From JAUIIK01 sp963745675 (GTDB taxonomy: Bacteria > Chloroflexota > Chloroflexia > Thermomicrobiales > CFX8): a stretch of 64,000 bases of DNA. Shown piece by piece: positions 8,978-17,748 of the stretch. The stretch is from NCBI GenBank assembly GCA_963745675.1, contig CAVUYM010000023.1, positions 62,001 to 126,000 on the forward strand. The letters run 5' to 3'. Position 1 is the first letter of the stretch. Each line of letters opens with the position of its first letter. Made by a program: the position numbers and the translations under genes. The notes below the pieces were generated by a model that saw only the letters and a list, made by a program, of their open reading frames with translations, searched no databases and was not told the DNA's origin.

Positions 8978-10382
8978 GTGACGTCACCTCCCAGGGTGTT
9001 GCTAATCTCGACCGATACGATAGACACCAAGATGGCCGGGCCGGGAATCCGGTACTGGAATCTGGCGCGCATCCTCGGTCGTCAACAGCCGGTGACGCTC
9101 GCGACGGCATCGATACCCCGGATGGACGCCCCGGCAGGCGTAAGCATAGTCGCATACGGCGCCGGAACCCGCGACGAGCAATCTCGCAACCTGGCCACCC
9201 TGGTGCCTGAATTTGATGTGGTCGTTTCGCAGATGCCGCCATATCTCCACCTCGACGAGGAAATACTGCAAAATGTTCACATGGTTATCGATCTCTACGC
9301 GCCCTGGTTCCTCGAAAAGCTCGAGTATGCTCGCGTCGATCCTGATCGCGGAGAGCCGTTGCGTGCAGACGATCTAGAGATCCTCAATCGCCTGCTGGAT
9401 ATTGGAGACTTCTACATTTGTGCTTCGGAACGCCAGCGCGATTTCTGGCTCGGCAGCTTGACTGCTGCCGGACGGTTGACGAGTAGCCAGCTGGAGGCTA
9501 ACCCGGAGCTTCGATCCCTGATCGACGTGGTTGCGCTTGGGTTGCCTGAACAGCGGCCCATCCCAACTGGCCCAGGACCACGAGAACTGTTCGATGTGAT
9601 CGAAAAAGGCGATCCAGTCATTCTCTGGAATGGCGGCATTTGGAACTGGCTCGATCCTATAACCGCTATCCACGCTATTCATCTACTCGTGCAGCAAGGT
9701 TTGAAGACCTCGCCTCATTTTCATGGGTGTCAAGAGCCCTGGTCTTGAGGTGGCAGAGATGGAACTCGTCGAAACCGCGCGGAAGCTAGCTATGACCTGG
9801 GTCTGCTCGATACCCATGTGATCTTCAACGATTGGGTCGAATACGACCAGCGTCAGAATTGGCTGCTCCAGGCGACGCTGACGCTGTCATTGCACCAACC
9901 GACGATAGAATCGCGCTTCGCTTTCAGAACCCGCCTGCTTGACAATCTCTGGTGCCGCGTTCCGATCGTCGCAACCGAAGGCGACGTGCTTTCCGATATT
10001 GTCGCGAGTGAGGGCCTTGGCAGGGTCGTTCCTCCGTCGCGGCCAGAGCGCCGTCGCAGAAGCAATGCTCGCCATCATCAATAATGAAAAGGTAGGCGAT
10101 CTACGCCGCCGAATTGCGGCCGTCGCACAGCGCTACACATGGGATCGCGTGGCCGAACCGTTGCTCGGATATTGCAACGCACCGTGGAAGAACCGTCCCA
10201 CAGGCGCGGCGGACGATTATGTGCACAAGCTTGAACGGCTCTATACGGAAACTGCTGAATATGCCCGCTCGCTGGAACGGGTCGTCGAGGAAAAGAACAG
10301 TGCCATCGAATCGATGACTTCGGCTGAACCTAGCACTGATCCATGGACACGACGTCTAAATATTTGGAAGCGCCGCGGCTAG
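8978..10382 (+). CDS. GT4-like glycosyltransferase (three frameshifts)
   Basis: One long GT-B type glycosyltransferase spread over several frames. It opens with VLLISTDTIDTKMAGPGIRYWNLARIL. It continues with a binding segment (VILWNGGIWNWLDPITAIHAI), then LIFMGVKSPG, then TLTLSLHQPTIESRFAFRTRLLDNLW. It ends with a helical tail (YVHKLERLYTETAEYARSLERVVEEKN). Shifts are near 9713, 9790 and 10035. The rest reads as a normal protein of about 465 residues. It probably transfers a sugar to a surface glycan together with the divergent GT2. The GTG 8978 start is tentative. Confidence 0.75.
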
Positions 10383-10385
10383 TGC

Positions 10386-11063
10386 TTAATCCTCGGGAGC
10401 GACGAGGCGGTAGCCCACACCGCGTACGGTCGCGATTTCAGTGTTGGAGTGGGCGATTCTTGAACGAAGGCGATTGACATGAACATCGACGGTGCGGGTG
10501 TCGATGTCATATTCGCGTCCCCAGACCGATTCCAGAAGATTCTCACGTGTATGAACGATCTGTGGAGCTTCAGCCAGGGCCAGCAACAGATCAAACTCCT
10601 TTGCACGCAGATCGACAAGCTGACCAGCGATAGTGCTGATCGTTCCTCGGGTCGAAGCTCGATGTCGCCGATAGATATCTCGCGTACCAGTTCGGAGGCT
10701 CCCGACGCTCTTCGGAGTGCGGCGCGGACCCGGGCCATAAGCACGCTCGGCTCGAACGGCTTGGTGATGTAATCGTCCGCTCCGACATCGAGACCTTCGA
10801 CAACATCGCGGTCGTCATCGAGAGCTGTCAACATCAGGATCGGCACGGCTCGAATTCTGCCGGATCGCCATGCAGGCGTCACGTCCATGCAAACCGGGCA
10901 ACATCAGATCAAGGATGACAAGATCGGGATCTTCGATAGCGGCGAGCCGAACGCCTTCCCGTCCATCGAAAGCTTGAACCACCTGATGCTCCGCGTTTTC
11001 AAGATAAATCTTGACGAGATCGGAGATGCGCCGATCATCTTCAACTACCAATACTCGCGCCAT
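10386..11063 (-). CDS. OmpR/PhoB-family response regulator (two frameshifts)
   Basis: The receiver domain has the acidic pocket (VVEDD), the phosphoacceptor Asp52 (VILDLMLPG), the Thr site (MLTALDD) and the Lys site (YITKPFE). A winged-helix DNA-binding domain follows (LLESVWGREYDIDTRTVDVHVNRLRSRI ... RGVGYRLVAPED). Indels near 10870 and 10630 split it into three frames, but the protein is otherwise complete at about 225 residues. No sensor kinase gene lies beside it, so it is an orphan here. Confidence 0.88.
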
Positions 11064-11194
11064 CGTTGCCCTGCCGCCTTTACAGAATTCTCGTCCCTAA
11101 ATGTTATCGTTGACGTTTGTAACAGGAGTGTATCAGCGCACTCGCGCAATTTTTCAACGTGAAGCGAATCGAAATTTGAAGGGGCTATCAAGCG

Positions 11195-11974
11195 TTGACG
11201 ACAAGAGCTTCGGAGGCGCGTCAAGGTCCGTTCGCAGCTGGGCTGGATCTTGATTCGTATGTTGGCGAACTCCAAGACATACGCTCCCAGTCCGAACAAA
11301 ATCTATGTTCAGCGGGAGAACAAGCGCTAAAGACGCTTGATCTATTTCTGTCCAACCTTGCAGCCATCCATGGGTACGAAAACGACCGCCCGAGTATGCA
11401 CGATTCTATTCAATATCTGGAACGCATCGGTGGCCGCGCACAGGGCATCGCCGCCCAGGCGGAACGTTTCCGAGGGACGAGAAACGCGCTGGCGCACAAT
11501 CCCGACCTCACACTTCGACCTGAAGCTGCACTGAGAATCATCGAAAGCGTTGAAAAGATCATTCGTTCGGCGGCGCAGACGGCCTATGAGATGGCGCGTC
11601 GACCGGTTGCGTCCGTGTCAGCTTCGACCAGTGCGAGCGCCGCGCGTGACCGCATGCTCTCGCGCCGGTTCCCTCAGCTCGCGGTGGTTGATGACCATGG
11701 CAAACTCGTAGACCTCCTGAGCTACCGCGACATCGTTGCCGCTGAAGCGCGGCGCGATATCGATGGCGAGCAGCGCCCGCCAACAGTTCGTCAGGTCATT
11801 GAAACTCGTGACCATCTTGCTGTTGCGCCTGTAGCTCGAGATTGGGGTATTCAGAGTGTTTCCGAAGCCCTTTCGAGCGACGACGTCGTCGCGGCAGTGG
11901 TGACGGAAAATGGCCGAATCGGTGAAACGCCGCTCGGCATCATCACCCGCGGCGATATTCTGAAGCTGCGCTAG
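11195..11974 (+). CDS. HEPN-like N-terminus fused to a CBS-domain pair
   Basis: A 259-residue protein starting at TTG 11195 (AAGGGG upstream). Residues about 20-130 are all-helical and contain R96-N-A-L-A-H101, an Rx4H motif in a context (FRGTRNALAHNPDL) typical of HEPN domains. These are often RNA-binding or RNase modules. Residues about 150-259 look like two CBS motifs: LAVVDDHGKLVDLLSYRDIVAA, and the end TPLGIITRGDILKLR. CBS pairs usually bind adenosine nucleotides. The combination suggests nucleotide-controlled RNA or protein interaction, which is inference. The gene is divergent from the response regulator and upstream of a LOG-family gene. Confidence 0.6.
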   Translation: MTTRASEARQGPFAAGLDLDSYVGELQDIRSQSEQNLCSAGEQALKTLDLFLSNLAAIHGYENDRPSMHDSIQYLERIGGRAQGIAAQAERFRGTRNALAHNPDLTLRPEAALRIIESVEKIIRSAAQTAYEMARRPVASVSASTSASAARDRMLSRRFPQLAVVDDHGKLVDLLSYRDIVAAEARRDIDGEQRPPTVRQVIETRDHLAVAPVARDWGIQSVSEALSSDDVVAAVVTENGRIGETPLGIITRGDILKLR

Positions 11975-12003
11975 CAGAGCGATGCCACGATCAGGAGGAC
12001 GAA

Positions 12004-12807
12004 TTGCCCGATAGAAAACGCAATCTTCCCAAGCGCCACCCTGGCTGGATCCCTGAACAAAACCTGCCGCTAAACCTCACGCTCAATCGCCGCACCCGAC
12101 TAGGGCTACCTACCGAGGATGAGTCACTCCTACACAGGCGCGACAAGCAGGGACTCGACTTCCTGAGTTCCGATCCCTGGCGCGTTCTTCGAATCATGAG
12201 CGAATTCGTTGCAGGTTTCGACGCTCTCGCCGCGGTTGCGCCGGCAGTGACGATTTTCGGGTCGGCTCGTACCGGTGAAGACGATCCGGCGTACCAGGCG
12301 GCACGGGAACTGGCGCAGGACTTGGCAAGGCTCGACTTCTCGGTCATAACCGGCGGTGGTCCTGGAATCATGGAAGCGGGTAACAGAGGAGCGGTCGAGG
12401 GCGGTGGCACCTCAGTTGGAGCCAACATCGAGCTGCCATTCGAGCAAGGCATGAATGAGTATGTCGAGATCGCAGTCGATTTTCGTTACTTCTTCGTGCG
12501 CAAAGTTATGTTCCTCAAGTACGCCGAGGCGTTCGTCATCTTCCCGGGCGGATTTGGCACCCTCGATGAACTATTCGAGACGCTGACACTCATACAGACC
12601 GGCAAGGTTCACAACTTCCCTATCGTGCTATTCGGCAGTGAATACTGGTCCGGGCTGTTGAATTGGCTTCGTTGGACGGTCGAAGGAACCGGGAAAATAA
12701 GCTCCGGCGACATCGACCTGATGCTAGTAACTGACTCAAGGGTTGAAGCCTGTGAGCATATTGTCGCCGCATATGAAGCAAACAATGACTTTGACTTGAT
12801 GAGTTAG
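12004..12807 (+). CDS. LOG-family (TIGR00730) Rossmann-fold protein
   Basis: A 267-residue protein with the LOG/lysine-decarboxylase-like signature: VTIFGSARTG, TGGGPGIMEAGNRGA and FPGGFGTLDELFETLTLIQTGK. Family members hydrolyse nucleotide 5'-monophosphates to free base and ribose 5-phosphate, and are known for cytokinin activation. In most bacteria the physiological substrate is open. The start TTG 12004 follows a strong AGGAGG. It has a longer N-terminal extension (about 70 residues) than minimal LOG proteins. Probably co-transcribed with the HEPN/CBS gene 29 bases upstream. Confidence 0.88.
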   Translation: MPDRKRNLPKRHPGWIPEQNLPLNLTLNRRTRLGLPTEDESLLHRRDKQGLDFLSSDPWRVLRIMSEFVAGFDALAAVAPAVTIFGSARTGEDDPAYQAARELAQDLARLDFSVITGGGPGIMEAGNRGAVEGGGTSVGANIELPFEQGMNEYVEIAVDFRYFFVRKVMFLKYAEAFVIFPGGFGTLDELFETLTLIQTGKVHNFPIVLFGSEYWSGLLNWLRWTVEGTGKISSGDIDLMLVTDSRVEACEHIVAAYEANNDFDLMS

Positions 12808-12932
12808 CCAGCGACAGTCAACCGGCGTATCTAAGAAATGACTAGAGAGCTAATCTATCGACAGGAAATGCCCCACAGATTCTCAATGATCAACGAAGGA
12901 TTCAAAGCGCGTCGCGCTGGCAGTGGCGCAGG

Positions 12933-13482
12933 CTATTGCTCCTGCTTCGCAATCTTCGGCTTCACTCCTGCTACCTGATCTTCAAATCTACCGAGAACGA
13001 AGAGCAGCGATGAGAGACGATTGAGATAGGCAAGGGTGATCCCATTCGAAAGTTCGCCATCGTGGGCGGCCTTCGTCGCAATGCGCTCGGCGCGTCTGAC
13101 AATCGTGCGTGCAACGTCAAGCGTCGCGCCTGCAAGCGAGTCCCCTGGGAGAATGAATTCTCGCGCAAGAGGGACTTCGTCGGCTAACTCGTCGGTGATT
13201 GTGCCAATGCGTTCGAGATCATCCGACGTCATTCGGTAACGTTGGGCCAGATCTTCGGAGACGAAGGCCAACTCGGCCATCATTTTGTAGAGATCCCGCT
13301 GGATTGATTCGAGCGTATCTTTTGTTCTTTGACTTGCGGCAGTAGCTCTGGCGACGCCGATCTGCGAGGTCGATTCGTCGAGGGTGCCGATCAACTCTGT
13401 GCGGGGGATCGAATTTCGGCACGCGCGCTCCGAGCAGGTCGGTGTAGCCGTCGTCGCCGCGTCCTGTGTAGAAAGTTGGCAT
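12933..13482 (-). CDS. PduO-type cob(I)alamin adenosyltransferase (one frameshift)
   Basis: Transfers the adenosyl group of ATP to corrinoid, forming adenosylcobalamin. The N-terminal part (MPTFYTGRGDDGYTDLLGARVPKFDP) matches the family's ATP-binding TGDDG segment. After a shift near 13405 the protein continues with ELIGTLDESTSQIGVARA. The helical bundle (RRAERIATKAAHDGELSNGITLAYLNRLSSLLFVLGR) carries the usual conserved residues. Reassembled length is about 183 residues, normal for the family. Confidence 0.88.
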
Positions 13483-13656
13483 CTGAGCCGGTAATCCTTC
13501 CGTAGCATTGCATTCATCTACATTTCAGCCGCCAACGTATACTCAGAGATGGACTCTGACGCCCGTTGGAGGATTCTTCGATTATCCATCACGGCTGCCA
13601 GTTGAGGTGGCTCGTGGCATGAGGCCAGATCGCATTTCTGAATGTTAGAGACAATC

Positions 13657-15057
13657 ATGACAACTGATTTTGATCCCGGATCTGGAGCGAGAGCGCCCCG
13701 ATGGCGTATTGGTCCCAAATCGCTCCGTGACCCCGCCGGTTGCGCAGCACGTCCACGCCAGGCAAAGCCATTCGGCTTCACGCTTCCTGATCTGGATACT
13801 TGACCTTTGGGCTGGCCGCGGTCGCGCTCATCGGTGCGTTCGCGCGGTGGCATCGCGTTTGAACGCAACGTGCTCGCCGGGAGTAGCGGATCGTCTGATG
13901 AACCATTGACCGTATTCGATGTCGCCTGGCAAACCGTCCAGAGTAACTACGTTGAGGAAGCGGCGATCAATGAGCAACAAAATGCTCGAGGGTGCGATTG
14001 AAGGCATGCTCGCGACGTTGGGTGACGTCGGACACACGCGCTATCTGACCGCCGAGGAGACTGAACTCGACCGGCAATCGTCGCGCGGCGTCTATCAAGG
14101 GGTCGGAGTTCAGGTCCGCGAGGATGAAACAGCCGGACTCGTCATCACAAGAGTCTTTCCCGATTCCCCGGCCAGCGAACAGGGAGTCTTGGCGGGAGAC
14201 ATTATCATTGCGGTCGATGGCGAAGATATCACCGATTCACCGATCGACGCGATCATTGCAAAGATACGTGGACCGGAAGGCACAAGAGTTGGCGTTACCG
14301 TATTATCGTCCATCCGAAAACAAGCAGATAGTCTTCGATCTGGAACGTCGAGAGATCGAGATTTCTGCCGTTACCTGGGAGATGCTAGACAACGATATTG
14401 CCTTGCTCAAATTGACCCAATTCTCCGAGCGCTCAGGTGACGACCTGAGTAAGGCACTGAACGAGGCGGAGTCCGAGGGTGCCCAGGGCGTTGTGCTTGA
14501 TCTACGTGGAAATCCGGGCGGACTGGTTCGCGAAGCGATAAGCGTCGCTTCCCTTTTCGTCCCCAATGACGCTCCAATCTATATCAGCCAGACTCGAGAT
14601 GGTGGCGAGGAAACTCACCGAGCCGATCAAGGGAGCGTATATATTGGCGATCTGCCGCTCGTCGTCCTCGTTGACGGCAACACGGCTTCGGCATCCGAGA
14701 TCGTTTCTGGATCAATTCAAGCCGAGTCAGACAACGCGACAATCATAGGTGAACGGACAGTCGGAACCGGGACGGTGCTGCGTCGTTTCGACTTGGGTGA
14801 CGGATCCTCCATCTGGCTGGGCGTCGAGCTGCTGGCTGACGCCGGAGGGCCAGATGATCCGCGATCAGGGCATAACGCCGGATATCGTCGTTCCATTGGC
14901 AGAGAATCAGACGCCCTATGCGCCGGCTGAGATCGATGATTCGTCGACCGGCACGATCAATGACGATCAGCTCAACTACGCGATCGATCTTTTACTTGGC
15001 AAATCAGCGTACTTTCCAGAGGCAGACGGGGTACCCGCGCTTAGTTACGCCTGGTAA
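13657..15057 (+). CDS. S41 C-terminal processing protease-like protein (several frameshifts)
   Basis: A membrane-anchored periplasm-facing serine protease of the CtpA family. From ATG 13657 there is a basic cytoplasmic tail and one membrane span (TFGLAAVALIGAFARW). A linker follows (TVFDVAWQTVQSNYVEE), then a PDZ domain (GVGVQVREDETAGLVITRVFPDSPASEQGVLAGD). The S41 core has FSERSGDDLSKALNEAE, LRGNPGGLV and SASEIVSG with the nucleophile Ser. The catalytic Lys of the family motif (GEKTFGKG) is not present: the sequence reads GERTVGTG. Shifts are near 13800, 13855, 13975, 14300 and 14845. Confidence 0.8.
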
Positions 15058-15152
15058 AAGTATCGGGGCGCTTGCGGCATCATGTAGAGTCACTCCCTGA
15101 CGTCTGCATGAAAGGTCTCAGAATCTTTTGAGACGTGTTTGAAGGGGTAAGT

Positions 15153-16364
15153 GTGAACGAAACTGCAGGGGCGGCGGAGGGGCCGCTGGCTGGAATCCGA
15201 GTTCTGGATTTGTCGCGGGTTCTGGCGGGACCATATTGCACGATGGTTCTCGGTGATCTGGGTGCTGAGGTCATCAAGGTTGAACGACCCGGTTCCGGTG
15301 ACGATACGAGAGCCTGGGGGCCGCCCTGGGCAGGCACCGAGAGCGCTTACTATCTCTCAACCAATCGCAATAAGAAAAGCATCACTCTTGATCTCAAAGA
15401 GCCACAGGCTCAGGAGATCATCCGCGAACTAGCCTCGAAGTCTGATGTCGTCGTCGAGAACTTTCGGCCCGGGAGTCTGGAGCGGATGGGCATCGGCTAT
15501 GAGCAATTGTCTGCGGCAAACCCGGCGATCGTCTGGGCGACTGTTTCCGGTTATGGTCGGCGCGGCCCCGACGCGACGAAGCCCGGCTATGACTTCGTCG
15601 TTCAGGGTGAGGCTGGGATCATGGCGATTACGGGTGAGGTCGACGGCGAGCCGATGAAGGTCGGAGTCGCTATCGTTGACGTCACGACCGGTCTCTTCAC
15701 CGTCATCGGGATTGTTGCTGCGCTGCGCGAGCGGGAACACAGCGGAATCGGACAGCGTGTCGATACGAACCTGTACGCATCAGCAATTGCATGGCTGGTG
15801 AACGTCGCGTCCAACACCCTCGTCTCAGGGCACGACGCCAAACGTTATGGGAACGCGCACGCCAACATTGTTCCATATCAGGCGTTTGAGGCGCGTGATG
15901 GTTACATGTCGATTGCGGTCGGGACGGATCGGCAGTTTAGAGACCTTTGCCGGATTATTGGCGACGAATCGCTGGCTGACGACGAACGCTTCAGTTCCAA
16001 TTCGCAGCGTGTCGCTCATCGAGAAGAAATCGTTGCTATTCTGCAGGAAGCGTTTCTCTCTCGTGATGCTGCGGACTGGCTTGCCGACTGTCGAGAGGCG
16101 GTCATTCCATCGGGAGCGATCCGAACCGTCGACGAAGTGCTCTCCAATCCCCAGACGATTGCGCTCGATATGGTGCAAGAACTTACTCACCCTACTGCTG
16201 GCTCGGTCAATCTGACTGGAATTCCATTTGAACTGTCGCGCACGCCGGCTGCCATCCGCATGCCACCGCCAACTCTGGGTCAGCATACGGAGGAAGTACT
16301 GATGTCGTTACTGGAAAAGTCGTCCGACGATATCGCTGCGTTGCGATCGACTGGAGTGATTTAG
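15153..16364 (+). CDS. Type III (CaiB/BaiF) CoA transferase
   Basis: About 403 residues. Moves CoA between carboxylic acids. Family hallmarks include LAGIRVLDLSRVLAGPYCTMVLGDLGAEVIKVE, NRNKKSITLDL, ENFRPGSLERMG and a GYDFVVQGEAGIM segment. The catalytic Asp expected near position 170 fits VGVAIVDVTTGL. GTG 15153 is chosen because GAAGGGG lies just upstream; GTG 15135 is an in-frame alternative. The gene is single, convergent with a minus-strand unknown, so the acid substrate cannot be told. Confidence 0.9.
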   Translation: MNETAGAAEGPLAGIRVLDLSRVLAGPYCTMVLGDLGAEVIKVERPGSGDDTRAWGPPWAGTESAYYLSTNRNKKSITLDLKEPQAQEIIRELASKSDVVVENFRPGSLERMGIGYEQLSAANPAIVWATVSGYGRRGPDATKPGYDFVVQGEAGIMAITGEVDGEPMKVGVAIVDVTTGLFTVIGIVAALREREHSGIGQRVDTNLYASAIAWLVNVASNTLVSGHDAKRYGNAHANIVPYQAFEARDGYMSIAVGTDRQFRDLCRIIGDESLADDERFSSNSQRVAHREEIVAILQEAFLSRDAADWLADCREAVIPSGAIRTVDEVLSNPQTIALDMVQELTHPTAGSVNLTGIPFELSRTPAAIRMPPPTLGQHTEEVLMSLLEKSSDDIAALRSTGVI

Positions 16365-16387
16365 ATTCGGCGACCCGCAACGGTGGG

Positions 16388-16786
16388 TCAGTTTGCCAAT
16401 CCGGTAATGAGATCGTGAACCAGTGGTCGCGCTCGAAATTCTTCGGCGAGGAGTTCGAGTCTGATCCATGCTTCCCCGACATTTACCGGTCGTTCCAGAA
16501 TTTCATAGACGATGAACTCAATCGCGGTAAAGATCTCATTGGGCATGCGGGAGATGTCGGGCGGCAACATCTTCGATAGCCTTACCAAGCGCGTAACAAT
16601 GAGTTCGGAGTGTCGTATTCGATCACTGCCAGGCAGGCGGGCATCGAGCAATTCTGGTAACTCGTAGATGTCCAGAATATGACGTTCTAGCTGTTCCATT
16701 ACGCCGACTGCGCCCGGAGAGAGTATTTCCCGGCAGAGGTCTCGAAATTCGTACGTACTATGGGTTGGAATTGAAGAGGTCGACAC
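16388..16786 (-). CDS. Hypothetical protein, 132 residues
   Basis: A soluble, mostly helical protein starting at GTG 16786, with no recognisable domain. It lies downstream of an intrinsic terminator on the same strand and so probably has its own promoter. The coding frame is uninterrupted and codon use is like the neighbours, which supports it being real. No Shine-Dalgarno is obvious. Confidence 0.5.
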   Translation of the reverse strand: MSTSSIPTHSTYEFRDLCREILSPGAVGVMEQLERHILDIYELPELLDARLPGSDRIRHSELIVTRLVRLSKMLPPDISRMPNEIFTAIEFIVYEILERPVNVGEAWIRLELLAEEFRARPLVHDLITGLAN

Positions 16787-16870
16787 TCGTATCCGACTTT
16801 CATCATGCTCTCGTAGTGTTGATGATACTCAATCCGATGGTGAGCACAAAGAGCGCAGAAATTTGAGAAA

Positions 16871-16900
16871 ACGAAAAACCGGCCTAACGGGCCGGCTTTT
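16871..16900 (-). terminator. Rho-independent terminator, minus strand
   Basis: A GC-rich stem (16879-16884 with 16890-16895) and a 5-base loop. On the minus strand it is followed by TTTTTCGTTTTC. It ends the transcript that includes the LysM operon and/or the small ORF just upstream. Confidence 0.8.
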
Positions 16901-16937
16901 CTGGGTTTCTGGGCTGCCACCTCAAAGGTGAAAACTG

Positions 16938-16985
16938 CTACGCAGCTACCTCCGAGGTGACGCCCGAAGTACCATGACTACTCAT
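16938..16985 (-). CDS. Possible 15-residue small ORF with strong ribosome site
   Basis: ATG 16985 reads MSSHGTSGVTSEVAA then TAG, behind a near-perfect anti-16S match (GGAGGTGAT, 16994-17002), about 12 bases from the ATG. The same frame stays open after that TAG up to a second TAG inside the terminator loop, giving QFSPLRWQPRNPEKPAR. If the first TAG is a sequencing error, a peptide of about 33 residues would end in the terminator. Function unknown; it could also be a short regulatory RNA. Confidence 0.35.
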   Translation of the reverse strand: MSSHGTSGVTSEVAA

Positions 16986-17071
16986 TACTTGGCATCACCT
17001 CCTTTACCCTGCTCGGTCTTTACTTCTATCGAACGAACACATTCCGAGTCTACCCCACCATCTACCATCAG

Positions 17072-17494
17072 TCAACGCATTTGAGAGCGAGCGATTCGGA
17101 TATATGACGGACGGGCTATTACTCGGCCGGGAGCGGGAAGCTGGAGTTCTCGGCCAACCGAAATATCGTTCGGATCCGAAAGCCCGTTGAGCGCGACGAT
17201 CGCCGCTAGATCAAGCTGAAATCGTTTGGCGATTGAATAGAGAGTGTCGCCTTCCTGGACAACATATGTTGAAGGAACTTCGAGCGCCGTTTGAGTACCT
17301 CCGGCAGTTGGAGGGATCTGCGATTGATCAACGGGAGTGCGAGTAACAATTCTCATCGGAGGAAGCGTCGCGATAGTCTTGCTGGTGGGAGAAGGGGTCA
17401 CGCCTGCCGCTGGCGTTGCATCCTCGCTCACTGGGTTGCAACCAGCCAGGAGGATGACGATTGCCACGGTAAGCAGGAGTGCAGATATTCTCAT
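17072..17494 (-). CDS. LysM-domain lipoprotein
   Basis: A 140-residue lipoprotein with an N-terminal signal and lipobox (ILLAGC, Cys19). A Pro/Thr-rich linker follows, then one LysM domain (TYVVQEGDTLYSIAKRFQLDLAAIVALNGLSDPNDISVGRELQLP). LysM domains bind peptidoglycan, so the protein likely tethers to the cell wall from the membrane. It is the last gene of a coupled minus-strand run; its ATG overlaps the DUF3006 stop. Confidence 0.9.
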   Translation of the reverse strand: MRISALLLTVAIVILLAGCNPVSEDATPAAGVTPSPTSKTIATLPPMRIVTRTPVDQSQIPPTAGGTQTALEVPSTYVVQEGDTLYSIAKRFQLDLAAIVALNGLSDPNDISVGRELQLPAPGRVIARPSYIRIARSQMR

Positions 17495-17748
17495 CCTGAG
17501 CTCGAATCACGATTGAATAGCCGGTGTTGAAGGTTGCGAACTCGCGCTGTTCGCTCTGTGGATGACTCTTTATCCAGTCGGAAATTCGCAACAACGACGT
17601 GATTCACCGCGGCGCCTTCGGGTAAAAGTGCAACGGGCACGGTCACGATTAGACCGTCTCGGGCGACGAGGGTTGCGATCTGTTCGCCGTCCCGGTTGAT
17701 TTCAATCTCATCTATCGTTAGCAGTATAGAGCTTGCAGGCGCGTTCAC
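17491..17748 (-). CDS. DUF3006 family small protein
   Basis: An 85-residue protein from GTG 17748, which overlaps the upstream stop (GTGA). It has the DUF3006 look: LLTIDEIEINRDGEQIATLVARDGLIVTVPVALLPEGAAVNHVV. Such proteins are repeatedly found next to ComEC-type metallo-beta-lactamase proteins, as here. Their role is unknown. Confidence 0.8.
   Translation of the reverse strand: MNAPASSILLTIDEIEINRDGEQIATLVARDGLIVTVPVALLPEGAAVNHVVVANFRLDKESSTERTARVRNLQHRLFNRDSSSG

Noticed and set aside
10386..15057. Cluster of true pseudogenes (regulator, adenosyltransferase, protease)
   Set aside because: Each break is a single-base shift and all key domains continue in another frame, as in essential genes elsewhere in the window; sequencing error is more likely.
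16699..16920. 73-codon minus-strand ORF beginning MAAQKPRKAGPLGRFFVF
   Set aside because: It reads straight through a strong intrinsic terminator whose GC stem and U-run create the AGPLGRFFVF segment; there is no ribosome site.
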